Positions 1 to 7,084 of a stretch of 9,627 bases of DNA are shown piece after piece. Source of the stretch: Paludibacter sp. UBA5753 (GTDB lineage: Bacteria; Bacteroidota; Bacteroidia; Bacteroidales; Paludibacteraceae); assembly GCA_002427615.1 (NCBI GenBank), contig DIFH01000042.1, forward strand, positions 1-9,627, read 5' to 3'. The notes under the pieces are model-generated. The model made no database searches. It worked only from the letters and a program-made list of their open reading frames with translations, and was not told where the DNA came from. Each line of letters begins with the position of its first letter. The stretch's first letter is position 1. Made by a program: the position numbers and the translations under genes.

Positions 1-136
1 AATCTATTATGATATTGTTCAGCCCACTTCGGGGCTGGGGTTCTTGGTTATTCAACATCCCCCAGTATCGCTACGCTCACTGGGGGTTATTCACATTTAG
101 CCACTCCGTGGCATAAAATAGTTTTTCAACAGACCC
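1..136. repeat. Structured intergenic repeat or mobile-element end with three hairpins
   Basis: This block is richer in GC than the AT-rich DNA beside it and has a modular layout. Hairpin 1 pairs 20-25 (CAGCCC) with 32-37. Hairpin 2 pairs 59-66 (CCCCCAGT) with 79-86. Hairpin 3 pairs 100-104 (GCCAC) with 108-112. The word GGTTATTCA recurs at 46-54 and 85-93, between successive hairpins. The right boundary is probably near TTTTTCAACAGACCC (122-136); after that the DNA becomes plain AT-rich spacer. It lies downstream of malQ, where an insertion would do little harm. No run of T follows any of the hairpins on the malQ strand, so it does not look like an ordinary intrinsic terminator. I infer a dispersed repeat of the REP or MITE kind, or the end of an element that extends left of the window. 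Copy number cannot be seen here. Confidence 0.5.
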
Positions 137-183
137 TAAGTATGATTATATAAGTATTACTATGTTTATCTACCTGATTCTAT

Positions 184-2877
184 TTATCTTCCCGACTGAA
201 TGATATAATTTTTTAACTCATTATTAAAATTATCATTTTCAATTAAATCTTCCATATTGATATGTAAACGGAAACGCCAGCTGAATTTTGAATTGGAAGG
301 TACGTTAATTCGTTCCTCGTGCGGATTCTCACGGCGTACAGTGTCCGAAATGCTTAGTAAATCCTGCATTTGGAAAATTGCCCACATAGCGGGCGAATAA
401 AGATGTTGCAATAGAATATCCCGGCAAATCCACCAATCGCAGAAATAGGGCGCTTCGCCCCAGTGACCGAGTTGTGAATTATAAAACCGTTGCGTTACGC
501 CCCTGTCCTCTTCCCACCAACCGCGAATGGTACTCATATCATGAGTCGAAGGAGTTACTACCGACAAATAAGGAGCATCAGCAGGATGAAAGAATTCAAT
601 TTTATCCAATTTGGGCGCCCGTTGTACCTCGAGACTTAATATACCAAGTTCTTTCATTACAGTTGTAACACAATGAGTCATCATGCCCAAATCTTCGCCA
701 CAAATCAACATGTTGGTAGCGCGTTTCAGCGCCGGCAGTTTCTCCATGCCCGACTGATACCAATAAGCATCCTGACGGCGATAGAAATAGTCGACATACA
801 GTTCGCGTAATTTACTTTTTGTATAATCATCCAAATCCTGAAAAGTACGCAGACTTTCCATGCCATAACGCGGGTAAAATTGTGTTCTGTCGGTACCTTC
901 AACTTCAAAAAACAATACGTTTGAAATTAAATCGAACAAACCCCATTTTACACGTTCCGAAATTTTTCCATCAGCAAACATTTTTTCAACGTTTTGCTGA
1001 CTCAAATAAGGAGTTTTCAGGTGCAAAACCCAACCATCTTCAATCTGCAAACAATTGGCTTTGACCCACGAAGCTTCTTCGCCGAAAAAATCCCAGAGAA
1101 TAGCGTCGGTAATATAAGGTTTGCAAAAACGGTTGTAGTCGAACCAGATGCCTTTTTCGGCAAACTCATTAATGTACACCGGTATGGAAGGGAACAAATG
1201 TCCCATAATACCTTCCACCTGATGAATTGGAATTTGCCAGATACGGAAAAACCCAAGGATATGGTCGATACGGAAAGTATCGAAATAATTGGACATTTGA
1301 GCGAATCGTTTTTTCCACCAGTCGAAACCGGTACGTTTAATCATGTCCCAGTTATAAGTCGGGAGTTCCCAGTTCTGACCTTTTACGGCAAACATATCGG
1401 GCGGCGCGCCGGCCTGCATGTGCATGTGGAAAAGTTCCGGCGAAACCCAGGTATCCACACTGTTGCGGTTGACGCCGATAGGTATATCGCCTTTCAGCAC
1501 AATGCCATGCGCATGCGCATATTCAGTGGCTTTCGAGAGTTGTACGTGCAAATGATACTGAATAAAATAATTCACGGCAACATTATCGAATCCCGGTGAT
1601 TCGGGGGAAGTTAATTCTGCAATTTTTGTTTTATCGAAGCGGGCGTAATCTTTCCACTGACGATAATCGGAAGTCCCGTATTGGTCGCGCAGCACACAAT
1701 AAGCGGCATAAGGAACCAACCAGAATTCATTTTTTTTAAAAAAGGATTGAAACTCTTTATTATTCAAAAATTTATCTTTTTGAATAAAATATAATTCCTT
1801 GGCGTATTGCAATTTAAAATTGATTACATCCAAAAACGCAATCAATTCCTGCGCATTCAGTTCGGGTTGACGGGTTTTATAGGCTTGTTGCAACGGATGA
1901 CTTGCCGGAAGTTTGCCCATAGCCGGCAAGTTCAGGAACAGGGGATTCAGCGCAAAAGCCGAAATAGCGGCATAAGGCAACACGTCGGCGTCAGTGTGCG
2001 TTCCTATGGTATCATTCAAAGGCAAAACCTGAATAAGTTTAATCCCAACCTTTTCCGCCCAGTCAACTAAAAGTAATAAATCGCTAAAATCGCCGACGCC
2101 GAAACTTTTTTTAGTCCGGATACTGAAAACCGGCAGTCCAACGCCTACGCCGCGCCACGATTGAGACTGAACGCGGATAAAACCATCATTCAGTTGAACA
2201 ACAGTCTTTGATGAATTCATATTTGGAGCAACACGGTCGGCGCCTGACTCGAAATAACAGAATTTTTTATCCTCCGGATCGTAAATTCCGTATTTGTAAT
2301 GAGCATCGCCTTGTGCTTTACTCAAATCAATTTCAGTTTGCCAATATCCTTCGTCAGTTTTACGTAATAAAACGGGATGATTTGTCGACCAATTCCCCAT
2401 TGCTTTACAATCGCCAATAACACAGATCACTTGATTTTTAGTGATTAAAGGAGCTTTCACCTTAAAGATATGAGTAAATTTTACCGGATTTTTTGTCACA
2501 TCGGTTTCGTGTTCGTCGCGTAATAAAACCTGGGCAAACGGAGCGCTCAAAAAAGTATTTTCGACGGTAGCCGGCGAGTTCCACTGGTCGAAGCAAAAAA
2601 AATGATCGGGCTTTTTTACATCGAAACTGAGTTTCCGTTCGTCGCCCCATTCTTCGCTGTATTGTCCGGTTTGTTCTGTAAAAAGAACATACTTGTATTT
2701 TAAGTCGAATGAATCGTCGCGCACAATATCAATTTCGCCTATCCAATCCTCTTTGTATTGAAAATTGAGCAATAAAGCCCGGGATAAATCACCGTTTCCC
2801 AGTTCAGGAATATTACCCGTAACAAGCAGGCGTTGCCCCCAATAGGTAAAATAGGCTATTTTGAAGTGTATTTTCAT
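184..2877 (-). CDS. malQ: 4-alpha-glucanotransferase (amylomaltase), DPE2-like, two CBM20 domains plus GH77
   Basis: Transfers alpha-1,4-glucan segments between maltodextrins, releasing glucose, in cytoplasmic starch and maltose metabolism. No signal peptide is seen. Numbering from the chosen ATG gives 897 aa. Two CBM20 starch-binding domains come first (about 1-100, opening MKIHFKIAYFTYWG, and about 131-235, with VIGDCKAMGNW). GH77 follows (about 243-875). Catalytic residues are visible: nucleophile Asp538 in FRIDH, acid/base Glu728 in GEDLGM, and Asp780 in THDMS. About 190 residues separate the first two, far more than in E. coli MalQ; such an insertion is typical of plant DPE2 and its bacteroidete relatives. 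The frame stays open upstream through an ATG at 2910 and a TTG at 2922. I prefer 2877 because the CBM20 domain begins there and the promoter box at 2927-2934 leaves it a leader of about 40 bases; 2910 remains possible. Divergent from prs. Confidence 0.95.
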   Translation of the reverse strand: MKIHFKIAYFTYWGQRLLVTGNIPELGNGDLSRALLLNFQYKEDWIGEIDIVRDDSFDLKYKYVLFTEQTGQYSEEWGDERKLSFDVKKPDHFFCFDQWNSPATVENTFLSAPFAQVLLRDEHETDVTKNPVKFTHIFKVKAPLITKNQVICVIGDCKAMGNWSTNHPVLLRKTDEGYWQTEIDLSKAQGDAHYKYGIYDPEDKKFCYFESGADRVAPNMNSSKTVVQLNDGFIRVQSQSWRGVGVGLPVFSIRTKKSFGVGDFSDLLLLVDWAEKVGIKLIQVLPLNDTIGTHTDADVLPYAAISAFALNPLFLNLPAMGKLPASHPLQQAYKTRQPELNAQELIAFLDVINFKLQYAKELYFIQKDKFLNNKEFQSFFKKNEFWLVPYAAYCVLRDQYGTSDYRQWKDYARFDKTKIAELTSPESPGFDNVAVNYFIQYHLHVQLSKATEYAHAHGIVLKGDIPIGVNRNSVDTWVSPELFHMHMQAGAPPDMFAVKGQNWELPTYNWDMIKRTGFDWWKKRFAQMSNYFDTFRIDHILGFFRIWQIPIHQVEGIMGHLFPSIPVYINEFAEKGIWFDYNRFCKPYITDAILWDFFGEEASWVKANCLQIEDGWVLHLKTPYLSQQNVEKMFADGKISERVKWGLFDLISNVLFFEVEGTDRTQFYPRYGMESLRTFQDLDDYTKSKLRELYVDYFYRRQDAYWYQSGMEKLPALKRATNMLICGEDLGMMTHCVTTVMKELGILSLEVQRAPKLDKIEFFHPADAPYLSVVTPSTHDMSTIRGWWEEDRGVTQRFYNSQLGHWGEAPYFCDWWICRDILLQHLYSPAMWAIFQMQDLLSISDTVRRENPHEERINVPSNSKFSWRFRLHINMEDLIENDNFNNELKNYIIQSGR

Positions 2878-2926
2878 AGGATATTGAAATTTAGTTGATT
2901 GTAATGCCATCTTGTAAATCAAATTT

Positions 2927-2934
2927 CAAAAATA
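2927..2934 (-). promoter_or_regulatory. Putative malQ promoter, -7 box
   Basis: On the minus strand this reads TATTTTTG, a perfect match to the Bacteroidota -7 consensus TAnnTTTG. Transcription should begin near 2920, giving a leader of about 43 bases to the ATG at 2877, but only about 10 to the ATG at 2910. I see no good -33 TTTG at the usual distance; the nearest TTG (2949-2947) is too close. In AT-rich DNA the motif can arise by chance, so the call rests mainly on its position. Confidence 0.5.
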
Positions 2935-2990
2935 GTGTTATTTTTACAATTCGACTTTTTTAAGAATGAAAAACACGCTGATTTTAATTT

Positions 2991-3000
2991 CAAACGTTTG
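2991..3000. promoter_or_regulatory. Candidate LacI-family operator in the malQ-prs divergent region
   Basis: CAAACGTTTG is a perfect 10-base palindrome with the central CG that marks most LacI/GalR-family operators. The flanks extend the likeness only partly (TTT before it, CGG after it). It lies about 70 bases upstream of the predicted malQ start of transcription. LacI-family regulators control maltose and starch genes in many bacteria, so a link to malQ is plausible but inferred. No regulator gene is in the window. Confidence 0.35.
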
Positions 3001-3023
3001 CGGAAAGGAATTACAAGCGAATA

Positions 3024-3035
3024 ATTTCATGAAAT
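3024..3035. promoter_or_regulatory. Perfect 12-base palindrome, possible operator
   Basis: ATTTCATGAAAT equals its own reverse complement. It lies between the two divergent promoters. It could bind a dimeric regulator, but AT-rich DNA produces such palindromes by chance, and I cannot assign a regulator. Confidence 0.2.
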
Positions 3036-3094
3036 GCAACCTGTCTGTTTTTTAAAACAAATGGATTCGACAGAAAGAATAGTATATCTAAGGC

Positions 3095-3106
3095 ATGAAT
3101 ATTCAT
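3095..3106. promoter_or_regulatory. Perfect 12-base palindrome upstream of prs
   Basis: ATGAATATTCAT equals its own reverse complement and lies about 46 bases before the prs -7 box, roughly -60 to -71 from the predicted start of transcription. That position would suit an activator or an upstream operator. No family is recognised, and chance is a serious alternative. Confidence 0.2.
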
Positions 3107-3151
3107 TTAATTTTTAAGGATAATTCTGTAATGATTTAAAATATATTTACG

Positions 3152-3159
3152 TACTTTTG
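3152..3159 (+). promoter_or_regulatory. Putative prs promoter, -7 box
   Basis: TACTTTTG matches the Bacteroidota -7 consensus TAnnTTTG exactly. Transcription should begin near 3166, which leaves about 33 bases before the ATG at 3199. The in-frame TTG at 3157 lies inside this box, so it cannot be the start of a protein made from this promoter. The -33 region (about 3126-3133) shows no clear TTTG. Confidence 0.6.
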
Positions 3160-3198
3160 CAGAAAATTTCTGTAACCTTAAAAAAACAGATTCAGTTC

Positions 3199-4143
3199 AT
3201 GTCAGTAACTACTGCCCCCTTCAAAATTTTTTCAGGCACAAACAGTCGCTATTTAGCCGAGAAAATATGCAAAAGTTTAGGTTGTTCATTAGGGAATATG
3301 AAAATTGAGCATTTTTCGGATGGCGAATTTTCGGTTTCTTATGAAGAATCTATTCGCGGTCAATACATTTATCTGATTCAATCTACCTTTCCGAATTCGG
3401 ACAATTTAATGGAGCTTTTGCTAATGATCGATGCAGCCAAACGCGCATCGGCCTACAAAATCATTGCTGTAATTCCTTATTTCGGGTGGGCGCGCCAGGA
3501 CAGGAAAGACAAACCGCGCGTATCCATTGGAGCAAAGCTGATAGCCGATATGCTCAGCGTGGCAGGAGTCGACCGCATTATTACGATGGACTTACATGCC
3601 GACCAGATTCAGGGTTTTTTCGATGTGCCGGTCGATCATTTGTATGCTTCCACCATTTTTGTTCCTTATATTAAATCGCTACAACTCGATAATCTGGTTA
3701 TCGGATCGCCCGATGTTGGTGGTACCAAACGCGCCGGTTCCTATGCCAAACATCTCGATGTGCCCATGGTATTAGGTCATAAAACCCGTGAGAAAGCGAA
3801 TGTAGTGAGCGAAATGCGCATCATTGGCGATGTAAACGGTAAAGATGTAATTATTGTAGATGACATGGCCGATACAGCCGGAACTCTTTGCAAAGCAGCC
3901 AATCTGATTATGGAAACCGGCGCCAACAGCGTAAGAGCCATTGTATCGCATGGAGTCATGTCGGGTAACGCAATCGAAAATATTATGGATTCAGCTTTAA
4001 CCGAAATTGCTTTTACCGACTCCATTCCTTTCGATTGCAGCAGGTGTTCGAAAGTAAAAATTCTTACAATAGCCGATATGTTTGCCGATACGATTTATCG
4101 CGTACAGGAACATAAATCGATTAGTGAACAATACTTGTTGTAA
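3199..4143 (+). CDS. prs: Ribose-phosphate pyrophosphokinase (PRPP synthetase)
   Basis: Makes 5-phosphoribosyl-1-pyrophosphate from ribose 5-phosphate and ATP in the cytoplasm, feeding purine, pyrimidine, NAD, histidine and tryptophan synthesis. The product is 314 aa, the usual length for class I enzymes. The N-terminal half holds FSDGE (39-43), the ATP-binding flexible loop around GWARQDRKDKPR (96-107) and DLHADQIQGFF (131-141, with the metal- and ATP-contacting His133). The C-terminal half holds SPDVGG (170-175), the catalytic-loop region around KTREKANVV (195-203) and the PRPP-binding loop VDDMADTAGT (220-229). All key motifs look intact. The ATG at 3199 is chosen because the upstream TTG at 3157 falls inside the promoter and the protein from ATG begins as family members do. 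No Shine-Dalgarno is evident, as is common in this phylum. It appears to be a single-gene unit with its own promoter and a strong terminator. Confidence 0.97.
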   Translation: MSVTTAPFKIFSGTNSRYLAEKICKSLGCSLGNMKIEHFSDGEFSVSYEESIRGQYIYLIQSTFPNSDNLMELLLMIDAAKRASAYKIIAVIPYFGWARQDRKDKPRVSIGAKLIADMLSVAGVDRIITMDLHADQIQGFFDVPVDHLYASTIFVPYIKSLQLDNLVIGSPDVGGTKRAGSYAKHLDVPMVLGHKTREKANVVSEMRIIGDVNGKDVIIVDDMADTAGTLCKAANLIMETGANSVRAIVSHGVMSGNAIENIMDSALTEIAFTDSIPFDCSRCSKVKILTIADMFADTIYRVQEHKSISEQYLL

Positions 4144-4175
4144 TACCGGAGGATAAAAATTTATACAAATATATC

Positions 4176-4217
4176 AACAAAGACTCCCGACTGGATATTC
4201 AGTCGGGAGTCTTTGTT
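4176..4217. terminator. Strong intrinsic terminator after prs, probably bidirectional
   Basis: A perfect 18-bp stem pairs 4176-4193 with 4200-4217 around the 6-base loop GATATT. The stem core is GACTCCCGACTG. On the plus strand a T-rich tail (TTGTTTT) follows, 32 bases past the prs stop codon. On the minus strand the stem is also followed by T-rich sequence, so it may end transcription of the small frame at 4226-4465 as well. Confidence 0.9.
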
Positions 4218-4225
4218 TTGTTTTC

Positions 4226-4465
4226 CTATTTTTTATCGGTAATTCCGTAAGCCACCCAGTTGACCTGAGGCTCGGCCATTTTAACTGTTTTTTTACCGAG
4301 GGCATAGTTTCGCTGAAGTTTGGCGGTTAGCAAGTCCAATTCAGCGGTTTTCGATTTCAATTCACTTTTCAAGCGTTCCTGTTCTTTGTATAATACTCCG
4401 TTGCTGGTGATATGGAATCCGTTGGTGGTGATTTCAGCACAATTGCCGATCTGAGCAAATTGCAC
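4226..4465 (-). CDS. Small hypothetical protein, 79 aa, GTG start; possibly a gene remnant
   Basis: I do not recognise this protein. It has no signal peptide or membrane segment. The middle (about 27-57, from YKEQERLKSEL to KLQRNYALGKK) is charged, lacks proline and glycine over most of its length and should form a helix, possibly a coiled coil. Codon choice looks like that of real genes. The only usable start is GTG at 4465; GGGAG lies 7 bases before it but belongs to the stem of the neighbouring terminator. The frame is open further upstream, through that whole hairpin to a TAA at 4544-4546, with no ATG in that stretch. No -7 box is seen just upstream. It could be expressed by read-through from the lipoprotein operon, be the surviving 3' end of an older gene, or be a chance frame. 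It ends 8 bases from the prs terminator. Confidence 0.4.
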   Translation of the reverse strand: MQFAQIGNCAEITTNGFHITSNGVLYKEQERLKSELKSKTAELDLLTAKLQRNYALGKKTVKMAEPQVNWVAYGITDKK

Positions 4466-4470
4466 AAAAA

Positions 4471-4502
4471 AACTCCCGTACGTATTGATTTGTACGGGAG
4501 TT
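4471..4502 (-). terminator. Intrinsic terminator of the TonB receptor-lipoprotein operon
   Basis: An 11-bp perfect stem pairs 4471-4481 (AACTCCCGTAC) with 4492-4502 around a 10-base loop. On the minus strand a run of seven T residues (partly in the stem) follows before a G at 4465. It lies 34 bases past the stop codon of the 4536-6032 gene. A shorter T run on the other side (4504-4508) could give some plus-strand activity. It shares the core ACTCCCG with the prs terminator. Confidence 0.85.
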
Positions 4503-4535
4503 GTTTTTATCTGAAAGTGATCAGTTTTTTGTTAT

Positions 4536-6032
4536 TTAATAGATTACAACATTCTTTACTTCCCAAGTAGCAGCATCACCGTCAATACTTGTATATTTAA
4601 ACGCAATCCGAACCTTATTTTTCCCCGCCATGCTGCTAATATCAGCATTGCCTGAAGATACGAAAGTCCAGTTAGTTCCGGCAGGATAGGTTGGAACAGT
4701 TACCTTAGTCCAGGTTGCAGTTGCCGGTAACCCGCTTTGATAATCGGATGACATCCAAACTGATATATAGTTCAATTTATTGGCAGCATTAGTCACGTAA
4801 TTTAATGCATGATCGAACATGAGTGTTGCCGAAGTTACTTTAGACAGGTCGATTGCCGGAGAAATCAGCCAACTTTCCGATTCGTAATCAGTTGGACTTT
4901 TGTAAGCGCTCGCAGTCATACCGTAAGTGGCAGTCGGAGTCCAGATATATGATAAAGCAGCTGGTATGTTTACATTTTCGATGGTAAAATTACCCTTGCT
5001 CGAATTTGCAAAAGTTTCGGAAAAAATAGCTTTAATTGGTTTTGTACCGCCACTGGCGCCATCTTCAAATTTATAGTACGAAACACTTTTTAATCCCGGA
5101 GCGCTAAAATAAGAGCTAAGCATACCATACAAGGTTACTTTTTTACCGAAATTGGCTTTGTTTGCCGGAAGATTTAATCCTGTACGCACAACACCGGAAG
5201 GTAACTGGACTGCCATTGATTTTGCAACATAAATCTGTGATAAAGCATTGGTATCGGCTATCAATATATTTGTAGCTTGCGTACAGGTGTCGGCGCTAAA
5301 GTGATAAGTAGTTTGAACGCCCGACCAAACGTAACCGACAATATAACCTTCGACCCATGCAGAAGCGTTTGTCTGATTCAGCATAGCTTCCCGCACAGTA
5401 AAAGGAAATTCCTCGCTTCCATCGTTACCAACAACAACTTCGGCTTCACCTTTTTCGACCAAAAAGTTTTTCAACTCCCATGTTCCGGCTTTGGTTGAAG
5501 TGGATACATATTTAAAGGCGATTCTTACTTTCTGACCGGCATATTGAGTCAGACTTATTTGTCCTGAATTACCAAAAGTCCAACTTCCGGGATCGGAAAA
5601 TGTTTTTGTAGTCAACTGAGTCCAGGTGGCGGTGGCAGGTAAATTACCGGTTACATAGTCCGTTGAGATCCAAACTGTAACATCTGTCAGGATATTGGCA
5701 AAATAGCGGGCAGCGTGGTCGAACGATAAGTGTGCGGCGGAAAGCCCGGTTAAATCAATCTCGGGGGAAATTAACCAGTCTTCATTTGCATAGTTTGTTG
5801 AATTTACATAACCTGTCATTATTACATATTTACTGCTGTTGTAAACCCATTGCTGGTCGCCTGAAACATTTTGCGTTGTAAATTCGCCCAAATCGTTTTC
5901 AAATGTTTCGGAATAAACAACATTATTGGTGTCTTCTATCACCTCGAATGCCGATTCATCCAGATTAGAACAACCCACCAAAGCAAGAGCGAGAGCACCG
6001 ATCAGCAATTTATATTTATTGAAATTCTTCAT
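4536..6032 (-). CDS. Lipoprotein with two choice-of-anchor J (jelly-roll) domains flanking a DUF6359 domain
   Basis: Probable outer-membrane, perhaps surface-exposed, lipoprotein of 498 aa. The signal peptide is hydrophobic (9-19) and ends in a lipobox, LVGC, with Cys21 as the lipidated residue. Three domains follow. The first jelly-roll (about 38-193) and the second (about 334-498) belong to the choice-of-anchor J / cleaved-adhesin type and share WLISPxIDL (86-94, 388-396), FDHAxxY, LPATATWT (131-138, 435-442), VRIAFKY and TWExKN. Between them, about 208-321 resembles DUF6359, with FTVREA, WVEGYIVGYV, TNILIAD, VQLPSG-VRTGLNL and APGLKSV. Jelly-rolls of this type usually bind carbohydrate or other surface ligands, but no ligand can be assigned here. 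No catalytic motif is seen, and the end lacks the features of a type IX sorting domain. It is the last gene of the operon, 27 bases after the DUF5689 gene, and a terminator follows. The ATG at 6032 is fixed by the signal peptide. Confidence 0.88.
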   Translation of the reverse strand: MKNFNKYKLLIGALALALVGCSNLDESAFEVIEDTNNVVYSETFENDLGEFTTQNVSGDQQWVYNSSKYVIMTGYVNSTNYANEDWLISPEIDLTGLSAAHLSFDHAARYFANILTDVTVWISTDYVTGNLPATATWTQLTTKTFSDPGSWTFGNSGQISLTQYAGQKVRIAFKYVSTSTKAGTWELKNFLVEKGEAEVVVGNDGSEEFPFTVREAMLNQTNASAWVEGYIVGYVWSGVQTTYHFSADTCTQATNILIADTNALSQIYVAKSMAVQLPSGVVRTGLNLPANKANFGKKVTLYGMLSSYFSAPGLKSVSYYKFEDGASGGTKPIKAIFSETFANSSKGNFTIENVNIPAALSYIWTPTATYGMTASAYKSPTDYESESWLISPAIDLSKVTSATLMFDHALNYVTNAANKLNYISVWMSSDYQSGLPATATWTKVTVPTYPAGTNWTFVSSGNADISSMAGKNKVRIAFKYTSIDGDAATWEVKNVVIY

Positions 6033-6059
6033 TTTATTTTCAATTTATAGTTTAAAGAC

Positions 6060-7043
6060 TTATTTTACACTCTCGATATAGTTTTCGAATCCCGCGCCCA
6101 GATCGCTCAAGGTTCTCAACGTAAGCTGCCAGTCGCCGGCATCATCGGTATAGTTTCGGTACCAACCTATAATCACTGTAATATTGCCTCGATAAGTTGA
6201 AGCAGGCAATTTATAGTCGGCAAATTTAGCATATTCGCTTGTAGCAATGATAATCGTACCTGTACCATCGGTGATATCCCTTGATTGAGGATAACCGACG
6301 CCATCGGTTGAAGGAGCAAAAATCATTTCAGCATCGGATAGAACTTTACCATCTTCACGACCAGTAAAATACGCATTTTTAATACAAACAAGTTTGTTCA
6401 CCAGATTTTTATGATCGGTAGCTCTTATTTGGGCAATAGTCATGGTATCGGGTACAATAACAGATGGTTTGGGCATGCCATAGGCATGAATATGCGATTG
6501 GGCAACAGGCAATGGCATTCGTCCTGGTTCAATTCTGTAAATGGTATCGCCGGTCGATTTTTTCACTTTGAACCTCTCGGTATTGATATATTTCAACCCG
6601 ATCTGAGGTGATTCGCCATATTTTCCGATATATAAATCGTTGCAACGAATCCATACTTTCTGACCGATCGGATAAACTCCCGATAAGCCCGAAGCGTCTA
6701 TCGATATTTTGATAGCCTGTCCGTTCGGAGTGTTTTCCTGAACTACAAAATACTTATAAACATTTCCTTCCGTGTCGGTCGAAGTAATGTATCCGCTTAT
6801 CACGACTTCTCTGTTTGCTTTAATTAAATCGGCAGTATATAAACCGCCCAAATATCTTACTGTATCGGAATAAGCGTCAGCATCAGTCATGAATTCCGTT
6901 TTCAGTTGTTCGATGGTGTATGTTGTTGTCAAAGAATCGCCCATCAGTTTATTTGCAGGTATTGCCTCGAAATCAGTATCGGCACACGAGGCAAATAATG
7001 CTGCCACCAATATGATTATTCCTGTTATCTTAATTTTTTTCAT
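6060..7043 (-). CDS. DUF5689 lipoprotein, partner of the TonB-dependent receptor
   Basis: Probable outer-membrane lipoprotein of 327 aa. The N-terminus MKKIKITG is followed by a hydrophobic stretch (9-18) and the lipobox LFASC with Cys20. The body matches DUF5689 as I know it: an N-terminal YTIEQLK segment (42-48), then a strand-rich region with VVISGYITSTDTEGNVYKYF, ISIDASGL, YPIGQKVWIRC and LYIGKYG (about 79-145). A C-terminal part repeats the theme more loosely (LVNKLVCIKNAYF, DGTGTIIIATS, ITVIIGWY). The strand pattern suggests OB-like folds, but this is inference. It is too short and lacks the features to be a SusD protein, yet it holds the position SusD often has, 41 bases after the receptor gene. 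Start and signal peptide agree. Function unknown; a ligand-capture role alongside the receptor is likely. Confidence 0.85.
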   Translation of the reverse strand: MKKIKITGIIILVAALFASCADTDFEAIPANKLMGDSLTTTYTIEQLKTEFMTDADAYSDTVRYLGGLYTADLIKANREVVISGYITSTDTEGNVYKYFVVQENTPNGQAIKISIDASGLSGVYPIGQKVWIRCNDLYIGKYGESPQIGLKYINTERFKVKKSTGDTIYRIEPGRMPLPVAQSHIHAYGMPKPSVIVPDTMTIAQIRATDHKNLVNKLVCIKNAYFTGREDGKVLSDAEMIFAPSTDGVGYPQSRDITDGTGTIIIATSEYAKFADYKLPASTYRGNITVIIGWYRNYTDDAGDWQLTLRTLSDLGAGFENYIESVK

Positions 7044-7084
7044 ATTCTTGTTTTGAAATATCTAAATTTTTCTAATCACTAATT

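Noticed and set aside
20..112. CRISPR array, suggested by recurring words and hairpins
   Set aside because: The repeated word is only 9 bases, occurs twice, and the hairpins differ from one another; there is no regular repeat-spacer pattern.
994..1599. Plus-strand open frame of 201 codons
   Set aside because: It lies wholly antisense to malQ, whose GH77 motifs prove the minus-strand frame. It has no recognisable domain, and long antisense frames are common opposite conserved genes.
3157..3198. N-terminal extension of prs from a TTG codon
   Set aside because: The TTG is part of the predicted -7 box, the 14 extra residues are unlike PRPP synthetase N-termini, and the ATG at 3199 gives the normal length of 314 aa.
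4536..6032. Type IX secretion cargo, since jelly-roll proteins in this phylum often are
   Set aside because: It has a lipobox with Cys21 and ends within the second jelly-roll (VKNVVIY), with no C-terminal sorting domain.
6060..7043. SusD-like identity for the lipoprotein after the receptor
   Set aside because: At 327 aa it is shorter than SusD proteins and is strand-rich with DUF5689-like motifs, whereas SusD is mostly helical.
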